Positions 1 to 7,089 of a stretch of DNA of 32,356 nt are shown here, in pieces. Position 1 is the stretch's first letter, and each line of letters starts with the position of its first letter. The position numbers were made by a program, and so were the translations under genes. The notes beneath the pieces were generated by a model that saw only the letters and a program-made list of their open reading frames with translations, did no database searches and was not told the origin of the DNA. Location of the stretch: positions 1 through 32,356 of the forward strand of contig JACQDB010000073.1 of assembly GCA_016201275.1 (NCBI GenBank). Direction: 5' to 3'. This DNA is from Acidobacteriota bacterium (lineage in GTDB: Bacteria > Acidobacteriota > Blastocatellia > UBA7656).

Positions 1-125
1 CCACCGCAGGGTCGCCCGTACAGGGCATGGGAAAATCACTCAAGTCTTGCAGGTTATTTTATCCACCCTCCTAACCTGATCCTCTGACCGCCTCTATTAT
101 TGTCGCTGGCGGCATTGAATGCTAT

Positions 126-158
126 AGGGAAAATCGGAAGCCGGTAGGGGTTTTCCCT
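126..158. other. Inverted repeat downstream of kinase gene
   Basis: AGGGAAAA (126-133) and TTTTCCCT (151-158) form perfect 8-bp arms around a 17-nt loop, about 10 bases past the stop codon of the minus-strand kinase gene. It could act as its transcription end. There is no clear U tract on the minus-strand side, so the terminator role is only an inference. Nothing else is recognised in bases 1-167. Confidence 0.35.
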
Positions 159-167
159 GTTTCTGGC

Positions 168-3100
168 TCAGGGCATTTTGTGATCCAGCACTTCTCGAAC
201 TTTGCGAATCAGGTCTAGGGGCGAGAACGGTTTTTGAATGAAGGCGATGTCCTCATCCAGCACGCCGTGATGATTGATGGCATCGGCGGTGTAGCCGGAC
301 ATATACAGCACTTTGGTATCGGGGCGCGTAAGCGCCACCCGTTCAACCAGTACGCGCCCGTTCATCTGCGGCATGATGATGTCGGTCAATAGCAGATGTA
401 TGGGGCCTTGATGTTGCTGGGCGACCTGCAAAGCTTCCGCGCCGCTGGCCGATTCCAGCACCGTATAGCCATTGAGGTCTAAAGCGATGCGCGCCAGATT
501 TCGCACGATCTCTTCATCTTCGGCCAGTAAGATGGTCTCTGAACCTTGCGGCAATACTTCTTTATCAAAGCGACGCTCCGGCAACTCTGGCGCTTGATCG
601 GTGCGCGGCAGATAAATTTTAAAGGTGGTGCCGTGGTCGGGTTCGCTATAGACCCATATATGCCCACCGCTTTGTTTGACGATGCCGTACACTGTCGCCA
701 GTCCCAGGCCAGTGCCTTTGCCCATCTCTTTGGTGGTAAAAAACGGCTCGAAGATTTGCGCCAAGGTCTCGCTGTCCATACCGAAGCCGGTGTCGCTGAT
801 GGCCAGCATCACATAACGACCGGGCTGGATTTCGGCGTGCAGCGGCACGGCATTTTCATCCAGAGTGATGTTGCAGGTCTCTATGGTTAGCCTGCCGCCA
901 TGGGGCATGGCGTCGCTGGCATTGACCGCCAGGTTCATAAGGATTTGTTCGATCTGACCGGGATCAACTTTGACCTGTCCCAGTGTTGCCGAGGCGAGGA
1001 TGGTCAGATTGATGTCTTCGCGGATCACCCGCTTGAGCATTTTACTGATGTCGTTGACGATGTCACCGAGGTTGACGATTTTCGGTTGCAACAATTGTTT
1101 GCGGCTGAAGGCCAACAGTTGATTGGTCAAAGCGGCAGCCCGTTGTCCGGCTTTATCAATCTCCTGAATCTCTTGATATATCGGGTCATCGTGGTCAAGG
1201 CCGCGCATAATCAACTGACTGTAGCCGATGATGGCGGTCAACAGATTATTGAAATCGTGCGCCACGCCCCCGGCCAGACGGCCTATGGCTTCCATCTTCT
1301 GCGATTGGCGCAACTCGTCTTCCAACCGCTTCTGTTCGGTGATGTCGTTGGCCATCACCAACACTGACGGCCTCTCGGAGGCATCAAGCTGATGGTGAAT
1401 CACTTCAACATCTATGAGCGCGCCGCTCTTTTTGCGATGCCGATAAAATCCGCGATTGTCCTCATGGGAGAGCGTCGCCAGTCTATCGAGCAGAGCCGGA
1501 ATGTCTTCGGCAGGGCGTATGTCTTTAATCGTCATGCCAAGAAATTCGTCTTTGGTATAGCCGTAGTGTTTGATGGCGGCTTCGTTGACCGTAAGAAAGG
1601 CCAGCGTTTGCAAATCACAAACCCACATCGGAAAGGGATTCTTTTCAAACATGAAACGATAGCGCTCTTCGCTGTCGCGCAAGGCGGCTTCGGCGCGTTG
1701 GCGCTCGGCAATCTCTTCCTGCAATTCGCGGTTCGATCTTACCAATTCGGCAGTGCGCTCCTGCACTCGATGTTCGAGTTTGTCTTTGGCCTCTTCCAAT
1801 GCCTGCACGGTCTCGACCAGTTGTTGATTGATCAACGCGGTGGCGTCTTTTTGCCGCAGGACTTCGCGGGTGCGTTCGCCGATTCTGGCTTCGAGTTCCT
1901 GATTGACGATTCGCAGATGGCGAGTGCGAAAGAGATGGCTGCCGCCAAGCAACAGCGCCAGCGCCAGCACCGCCAGCGCATAGAACCATCTGGTCTGATA
2001 GAAATAAGGGCGCAATTCAAACGACACCGCCGCGCCGGGTTCGCTCCACACCCCGTCGGCGTTGGCGGCGCTGACGCGAAAAGTATAATGACCGGGCGAC
2101 AGGCTGGCATAATAGGCCGTCCGCCGCGTCTCCGCCTCTATCCAGTCTTTGTCGTGGCCTTCCAGTTGGTAACGGAAGACCGCCTTTTCCGGGGCGTTGA
2201 ATCCCGGCGCACTGTATTGAAACTCAAAGCCCTGCTTACCCGCCGCAAACGAAAGTTGATCGCTGTGCGGCGCTGACTCGCGATCCACGCGCACCTCTTC
2301 GATGACCACAGGCGGCGGCGGCGCGTTGCTTTCGGCGGTTTCGGGATTGATGATGACGATGCCTTTCATGGTGGGAAACCACAAGCGCCCATCGTTGGTC
2401 TTGCATACCGAGGGTTGAACGCCGCCGTTGCACTCGACCGTATTCATGCCGTCGCTTTTGCCGTAAGAGCGCGACCGCACCGCCGTTAGTTGGCCATCGG
2501 CGACCGCATCCAGTTCAATTTTTTTGACGCGATAGAGACCTTTGTTGGAACTGATCCAGAAGAAGCCTTGCAGGTCTTCGACGATAGCTAAGGCGAGATC
2601 GTCAAACAAACCCTGGCGCACGGTGAAAGAGGTGAAGTGCTCGTCTTTGAAACGCAGCAGCCCGGAACCGTTGGTGCCGATCCATAAGGCTCCGGCAGCG
2701 TCTTCGTAAAAGCAATAGACTTCGGTAGCGGCAAAGCCCTGTGCCGCCTTGTAGGTGGTGAAACGGCCATTTTGGCAACGGCTGAGGCCGCCGCCTCGGG
2801 TGCCGATCCAGAGCGTGCCGCTGCGGTCTTGAAAGAGTTGCGAAACGATGTCGCTGCCGAGTCCGTCGCGACTGGTGTAGGCGGTGAATTTGCCATCGCG
2901 CCAGAGATTGATGCCGCCGTGTGTGCCGATCCAGAGGTTGCCGCTGGCGTCCGCCAACAAAGCGGTAATGGTGGTATTGGATAAGCCGTCTTTCTTTTTA
3001 TAAACCGTCACCCGATCATCGGAAATGCGGTTGAGGCCGTCCAGCGTGCCAACCCACAAATTGCCTTGCGGGTCTTCGGCCAATGACAAAATCAGATTGT

Positions 3101-4247
3101 GCGACAGCCCGTCTTTATTGGTAAAAGTTTTGACCTTGCCATTGGTCAAGCGATTGAGTCCTGCGCCCGCCGTGCCAATCCAAATTCGTTTGCGTCGGTC
3201 TTCGAGCAAGGGCAAAATCACTTCGCTTGACAGCCCTTCGGCGGTACTCAGGGTGGCGAACATTTTGTTGGTCAGGCGATTCAAACCGCCGCCGGTGGTT
3301 GCCACCCAGATGCCGCCTTCGTGGTCTTCGCACAAACTCATGACCAGATCGCTGGACAAGCCTTCCTTGCTGGTGTAGCGCGATAACGAGCCGTGGTGAT
3401 AAAGGCTCAAGCCGCCGCCATTGGTGCCTAGCCACAGCCGGCCTTGACGATCTTCGAGAATGGTATAGACCGAATTATTTACCAGCCCGTTTTGTGTGGT
3501 GTAGTTGTCGAGGTGCGCGCCGGAAAGCCGAAACACGCCACGGTCGGAAGTGCCTATCCACAGTTGTTGCTGACGGTCTTCGTAGAGGGCGCGTATCGTT
3601 TCATTGGCGAGCGCCGCCAGCGCCGTATGCGTGATGAGCTTGCCGTCCTGAATCAGGTTCAAACCTTTGCCGGTTCCCACCCATATCCGCCCCTCGTGGT
3701 CTTGACAGATGGAGCGCACCACATCGTGCGATAAACCGTCTTTCGTGGTGATGGCGTGAAAGCTTCCGTCTTTGAAGCGTTGAACGCCGCCGCCTACGCT
3801 TCCCACCCATAAGCCGCCATCGCGGTCTTCATACAAAGTGCTGACCAACGCATTCGACAAGCCCGCTTCCTGACCGTAGCGTTTGAAATGCCCGGCCTGA
3901 TAATTGAGCAAGCCGTTCATCGTGCCAATCCACAAGCTGCCATCGCGACTCACGAGCAGCGCTTGAATGAAATGTTCGACCAGTTCCGGCGTGTTCGATT
4001 TGTTGAAGATGGTGAAGCGTTTGCCATCATAGCGCACCAATCCTTCTTCGGTGCCCAGCCATAAATAACCATCCGCAGTTTGCGCCACGCTGAGTACCGA
4101 GTTCATCGGCAGCCCATCGTCAAGCTGGAATACCTGATTGATGAAACGGGCAGCCGCAGGCGGCGGTGCCAGCGCCTGCACCGGCAGCAGCCAGACCCCT
4201 GTCAGCACTAGCAATATGAATAACAGGATGTGTGTCAGCCTGACCAC
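168..4247 (-). CDS. Hybrid histidine kinase with two-component propeller sensor
   Basis: A 1359-aa exported-sensor hybrid kinase. Residues 1-27 are a signal peptide. Fourteen Reg_prop-type repeats (LWIGT-like cores, about 60-632) could fold as two seven-bladed propellers outside the membrane. A Y_Y_Y domain (~680-747) and one TM helix (~754-772) follow, then a coiled coil (~775-860), PAS (~860-975), HisKA with phospho-acceptor His997 in GGVAHDFNN, HATPase with N1105/N1109, DTGFGMD and GKGTGLGLA, and a receiver with Asp1289 (LLTDIIMP) and Lys1339. It should sense a periplasmic ligand and pass phosphate to its own receiver, then presumably to an unlinked HPt or regulator, since no DNA-binding domain is present. 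The start is GTG with GAGG five bases upstream. The sensor layout resembles Bacteroidetes HTCS proteins but lacks the AraC output. The ligand is unknown. Confidence 0.93.
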   Translation of the reverse strand: MVRLTHILLFILLVLTGVWLLPVQALAPPPAAARFINQVFQLDDGLPMNSVLSVAQTADGYLWLGTEEGLVRYDGKRFTIFNKSNTPELVEHFIQALLVSRDGSLWIGTMNGLLNYQAGHFKRYGQEAGLSNALVSTLYEDRDGGLWVGSVGGGVQRFKDGSFHAITTKDGLSHDVVRSICQDHEGRIWVGTGKGLNLIQDGKLITHTALAALANETIRALYEDRQQQLWIGTSDRGVFRLSGAHLDNYTTQNGLVNNSVYTILEDRQGRLWLGTNGGGLSLYHHGSLSRYTSKEGLSSDLVMSLCEDHEGGIWVATTGGGLNRLTNKMFATLSTAEGLSSEVILPLLEDRRKRIWIGTAGAGLNRLTNGKVKTFTNKDGLSHNLILSLAEDPQGNLWVGTLDGLNRISDDRVTVYKKKDGLSNTTITALLADASGNLWIGTHGGINLWRDGKFTAYTSRDGLGSDIVSQLFQDRSGTLWIGTRGGGLSRCQNGRFTTYKAAQGFAATEVYCFYEDAAGALWIGTNGSGLLRFKDEHFTSFTVRQGLFDDLALAIVEDLQGFFWISSNKGLYRVKKIELDAVADGQLTAVRSRSYGKSDGMNTVECNGGVQPSVCKTNDGRLWFPTMKGIVIINPETAESNAPPPPVVIEEVRVDRESAPHSDQLSFAAGKQGFEFQYSAPGFNAPEKAVFRYQLEGHDKDWIEAETRRTAYYASLSPGHYTFRVSAANADGVWSEPGAAVSFELRPYFYQTRWFYALAVLALALLLGGSHLFRTRHLRIVNQELEARIGERTREVLRQKDATALINQQLVETVQALEEAKDKLEHRVQERTAELVRSNRELQEEIAERQRAEAALRDSEERYRFMFEKNPFPMWVCDLQTLAFLTVNEAAIKHYGYTKDEFLGMTIKDIRPAEDIPALLDRLATLSHEDNRGFYRHRKKSGALIDVEVIHHQLDASERPSVLVMANDITEQKRLEDELRQSQKMEAIGRLAGGVAHDFNNLLTAIIGYSQLIMRGLDHDDPIYQEIQEIDKAGQRAAALTNQLLAFSRKQLLQPKIVNLGDIVNDISKMLKRVIREDINLTILASATLGQVKVDPGQIEQILMNLAVNASDAMPHGGRLTIETCNITLDENAVPLHAEIQPGRYVMLAISDTGFGMDSETLAQIFEPFFTTKEMGKGTGLGLATVYGIVKQSGGHIWVYSEPDHGTTFKIYLPRTDQAPELPERRFDKEVLPQGSETILLAEDEEIVRNLARIALDLNGYTVLESASGAEALQVAQQHQGPIHLLLTDIIMPQMNGRVLVERVALTRPDTKVLYMSGYTADAINHHGVLDEDIAFIQKPFSPLDLIRKVREVLDHKMP

Positions 4248-4297
4248 TTCGACCTCATCGCCACAACGAAATAGTTATATCGGGGATTTTGTACGCA

Positions 4298-4319
4298 CGA
4301 GAGTTGTGCCACACTCTCG
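4298..4319. promoter_or_regulatory. Hairpin/dyad upstream of kinase gene
   Basis: CGAGAGTTGTG and CACACTCTCG form a dyad with one bulged T and a very short loop, about 50 bases upstream of the minus-strand kinase start. It could be an operator or a leader hairpin. The rest of 4248-4504 holds no gene and nothing else was recognised. The function is inferred from position only. Confidence 0.3.
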
Positions 4320-4504
4320 ACAATGTTCGGAAAGCCTGTAGATTACTCATGCCCGAAGTTCGCCAATTACCTGATCCCGCTTTCCGACTCTTGTAAAAGG
4401 CAGTGTACCACATTCTGTAAAGCCTTCTTGCGGTTTTCCGCGAACGGCAAATGGCGCTCTGGCCTGTTGCAGCAAGTCGGGAGTCAGTTTTTGTGGAGGG
4501 CTTC

Positions 4505-5113
4505 AGCTCGACTTTGTACAAGTTGAGGCTCACGATTTCCAGGGGGTGAAAGTAAAAAGCGGATTCACTCCGGGTGCTGCACCGCTGAAAAATTTAGCAA
4601 CGGAGAACCGAGGCGGTCGGGTCATTCGCTTGAATCCCCCCAACGGCAGTTGGGAGATGGTTAAAGCCCAACCTGCCAGAGCCGGCAAGCAAAGCTTTTT
4701 TGCAATCCCCCCAACTGCCGTTGGGGGATGCTTAAAGTCCAACCTATCCCGCACCACTAAACTTTTTTGCAATCCCCCCAACGGCAGTTGGGGGATGGTT
4801 AAAGTCCAACCTACACACCAAGCCAGCAAAACTTTTTTGCAATCCCCCCAACGGCAGTTGGGGGATGGTTAAAGTCCAACCTTGCCCGATGCTCAAGGCT
4901 GGACTTTAACCATCCCCCAACTGCCGTTGGGGGGATTCGTTGATCTTTGGCGGCGTTTCCTAGGTTGGACTTTAAGTATCCCCCAACTGCCGTTGGGGGG
5001 ATTCGTTGATTTTTGGTGGCGTTTCCTAGGTTGGACTTTAACTATCCCCGACTGCCATCGGGGGATTGGCAAGCTCGGTTCGCCTCTGAAAAATGTACCA
5101 AGTCGAGTTCAGG
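4505..5113. mobile_element. Composite palindromic repeat element A
   Basis: A non-coding element of about 610 bp. It is bounded by an inverted 13-bp box: TCGACTTTGTACA at 4508-4520 and TGTACCAAGTCGA at 5094-5106 (12 of 13 match). Inside, CTGAAAAATTTAGC near 4585 opens an array of seven hairpin units, and CCTCTGAAAAATGTACC closes it at about 5083-5099. The same parts occur in reverse order and on the opposite strand in element B (24408-25260), so A and B are inverted copies of one design. No transposase is encoded. It is plausibly a MITE-like or otherwise non-autonomous element, but no target-site duplication was identified. Bases 5114-5323 between it and the next gene hold nothing recognisable. 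Confidence 0.7.
4633..5067. repeat. Array of seven 42-bp hairpin repeats (4 forward, 3 reverse)
   Basis: Forward units lie at 4633-4674, 4704-4745, 4771-4812 and 4841-4882; reverse units at 4896-4937, 4962-5003 and 5028-5067. Each unit has a hairpin core of the type CCCCAAC-GGCA-GTTGGGG followed by a tail ATGGTTAAAGTCCAACCT. Units are spaced about 66-71 bp apart. The forward spacers resemble one another (ending CTTTTTTGC) and so do the reverse ones (CGTTGAT...GGCGTTTCCT). The two sets face each other around CTTGCCCGATGCTCAAGG (4882-4898), which is itself a partial dyad. Reading frames stay open through parts of the array because the period is often a multiple of three, but no RBS or protein family supports coding. 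Confidence 0.9.
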
Positions 5114-5323
5114 AAAGGTAAACTCTGAGACGAAGATGGGCGTATCCCAAAGGGAATTGCAAGTTTGTTGTCAGACAGGCAAGCGCGGCGTTGCGGCGCT
5201 CTGGTGCTTGCGATGGCGAGGAAATCATTTTACTGTTTGGCAGAAGGCAACAAGCGAGTTGCAGAAGGGCATGAACTTTCTGCAACGCAAAACCGCAGAC
5301 TCGTTTCGAGGGAGGAATGCCAT

Positions 5324-6184
5324 ATGTTTTGTCCGAAATGTGGAACCGCCGCGCTGGCCGAAGACCAACGCTTTTGCAAATCCTGCGGCACCAATCTGCA
5401 AGCCATCAACGATGCTCTCGAACGCGGCGAAAGCAAGACCGGCGTGCTGGGCTTCAACGTCGGCGAAATCGTCAAAACGGTCAAAGAAAATATTGATGTG
5501 GATACCATCGTCAAGAATGTCAAGGAGAGCGTTGGCGAGGTGACGATCAACCAAAATTCGCGCCGCGCCGCTCGGCGTCAAGCGCGCCGCAACCGTTACG
5601 ATTTACGAAAAGCCGGAGGCGAGGCGACCACCGGCGACCATTACGATAACTGGCTGAAATGGGAAGAGACCAAAACCCGTATTGCCGAACAGAAAGCCCG
5701 CCGCAAAGAGTTGCAAACGCCGAAACCCAAAGAGTGGCTGACCTATTCCTGGCAGCATAATTTGCGCCAAGGGCTGACCAGTCTGTTGTCAGGCGCGGGG
5801 CTGGGGATATTTTTTTACTATGTCGGTAGAGCCGCCCTCGACGCCGGAGTTATCCAGCAGATCGAAGCTTCCGTCGGGCATCCGGTTTTCGGCTTGGAGC
5901 AGATTTTTCGGCTGGCTTGGTTGCTGGCCATTTTTCCGGTGTTGAAAGGGCTGGGGCAATTGATCTACGCGGCCTTCTTTGCCGAATCCATAGCGACCTT
6001 GGCCGAACGCTTTGCGCCGCGCCTTGAAGCGCCGCACACCGACCCGATGCCTTCGTCAAGAGACACCGCGCCGCAAGGCTTTGTGTCGCCAACGGTGGAG
6101 GCGTTGCCGGAGCCGCCGCCGAGCGTCACCGAAGGCACGACGAAATTTTTTGACGATGCGCCGGTTAGCAAAACCCAGGTTTGA
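5324..6184 (+). CDS. Zinc-ribbon membrane protein of unknown function
   Basis: A 286-aa protein opening with a zinc-ribbon: Cys3-x2-Cys6 and Cys18-x2-Cys21 (MFCPKCG...FCKSCG). A charged, Arg-rich stretch (~79-130) follows, then two hydrophobic segments (~151-171 and ~196-219) likely to span the inner membrane, and a Pro-rich acidic tail. The ATG at 5324 is chosen because GAGGGAGG lies just upstream and the zinc-ribbon begins at residue 2; a longer frame reaching to 5165 has no such support. Zinc-ribbon plus TM proteins are common in Acidobacteriota and Cyanobacteria, but their roles are mostly unknown. It stands alone on the plus strand, convergent with the metallophosphoesterase gene. Confidence 0.8.
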   Translation: MFCPKCGTAALAEDQRFCKSCGTNLQAINDALERGESKTGVLGFNVGEIVKTVKENIDVDTIVKNVKESVGEVTINQNSRRAARRQARRNRYDLRKAGGEATTGDHYDNWLKWEETKTRIAEQKARRKELQTPKPKEWLTYSWQHNLRQGLTSLLSGAGLGIFFYYVGRAALDAGVIQQIEASVGHPVFGLEQIFRLAWLLAIFPVLKGLGQLIYAAFFAESIATLAERFAPRLEAPHTDPMPSSRDTAPQGFVSPTVEALPEPPPSVTEGTTKFFDDAPVSKTQV

Positions 6185-6274
6185 GCGGCGCTTTAACAGC
6201 GATATTCAGTTTAATAGGCGCGATTTTATTGGCTTTCACTTGCCTGCTCCGGGGTGATGAAAACCTCTGCGGCA

Positions 6275-6343
6275 CTCTGCAAAAACCTCTGCGTCCTCTG
6301 CGATAAAGAAAAAATCGCAGAGGACGCAGAGGTTTTTGCAGAG
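6275..6343. repeat. Perfect 30-bp-arm inverted repeat between convergent genes
   Basis: The arms 6275-6304 and 6314-6343 are exact reverse complements around a 9-nt A-rich loop. The sequence is built from CCTCTGCG-type words, and a further diverged copy of the left arm (AAAACCTCTGCGGCACTCTGC) precedes it at 6260-6280. It lies between the stop codons of a plus-strand and a minus-strand gene. It could form a cruciform or act as a two-way transcription terminator; the T run on each outer side is short. Confidence 0.85.
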
Positions 6344-6364
6344 GAGGTTAAACGTATTGCCGGT

Positions 6365-7021
6365 TTAGTCTATATCCACGACGATGGGCGGGTTGGTGGC
6401 TTTGTAGGTTTCGTTGCACAACGAGGCATTGACGAAAAGAGTATTGCCGACTTTTTCCTGCCCGTAGGAACCGTGAATGTGACCGAAGGCATGAACTCTG
6501 GGTTGCACGACGCTGACGCGCTGTAATAACAGTTCGCAACCGACGTGGTCTTGGATGCCGAAGGGGCGGTCTAAAATTCCGTATGGCGGCCCGTGGGTGA
6601 TTAACACTTCGGTATCTTCGGGAATCAAGCTCCAGTAATGCGCCAGTTCTTTGCCCTTGCGCGGCAGGTTGAACGCCCAATCGTAAAACCACGGCTGATG
6701 CGGCGAGCCGTAAAACTTCACCCCGTCTATCTCTATGCCGCTGTCCTGTAAATAAGTGATGTGCTGCAACTGGCGATAAGCGAGTTTATCCACTTCAAAC
6801 AACCAGTCGTGATTTCCGGCAATCAACAACACCTGTGCATACGGCAACGCGCCGCAAAAGGCATCCAGTTCGTGCATTTCGTTCAACTGAAAATAGGCGT
6901 CGCGTTCAGGGATGGCTGAACGATTGGCGAACACGTCTCCGGCAAGGATAAGAATATCGCCCGCCGGAAGTTCTGCCTCCTGCAATTTGCCGTGACAATC
7001 GGAAGTGATAACCAGTCGCAT
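6365..7021 (-). CDS. Metallophosphoesterase, calcineurin-like (MPPED/239 type)
   Basis: A 218-aa cytoplasmic metal-dependent phosphoesterase. All family motifs are visible: DCH (residues 8-10, the DxH metal site), GDVF, GNHDW, THGPPYG and GHIHGSYG. Spacing and the compact length match the MPPED1/MPPED2-like (239 protein) branch, whose bacterial members hydrolyse phosphodiesters in vitro but whose natural substrates are mostly unknown. The start is the ATG at 7021, giving the typical MRLVITSDCHG beginning. It lies 68 bases downstream of dxs on the same strand and may be co-transcribed with it. No functional link to isoprenoid synthesis is visible. Confidence 0.88.
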   Translation of the reverse strand: MRLVITSDCHGKLQEAELPAGDILILAGDVFANRSAIPERDAYFQLNEMHELDAFCGALPYAQVLLIAGNHDWLFEVDKLAYRQLQHITYLQDSGIEIDGVKFYGSPHQPWFYDWAFNLPRKGKELAHYWSLIPEDTEVLITHGPPYGILDRPFGIQDHVGCELLLQRVSVVQPRVHAFGHIHGSYGQEKVGNTLFVNASLCNETYKATNPPIVVDID

Positions 7022-7089
7022 AGCGTGGCAGACAAGACAGGCACGCAGCGCGTAAAGTTTTTATCGCTTCGTGCCTGCCAGAGAAAAAT

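Noticed and set aside
1392-2276. Long plus-strand frame opposite the propeller kinase gene
   Set aside because: It is the complement of a well-supported kinase coding region; no RBS or family features. Similar antisense frames at 7618-8616 (opposite dxs) and 10693-11664 (opposite the methyltransferase) were dropped for the same reason.
4633-5067. CRISPR array, because of evenly spaced ~42-bp direct repeats
   Set aside because: Spacers are similar to one another rather than unique, the repeats switch orientation midway, the stems vary, and no cas gene is nearby.
4530-5121. Repetitive proteins read through the hairpin array (IPQLPLGG-type peptides)
   Set aside because: Open frames arise from the repeat period; frames exist on both strands, lack RBS and known domains, and continue only as long as the repeats do. 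The same holds for 24462-24653.
5165-5323. Longer N-terminus for the zinc-ribbon protein
   Set aside because: The extension has no RBS and unrelated composition; GAGGGAGG and the zinc-ribbon start both point to 5324.
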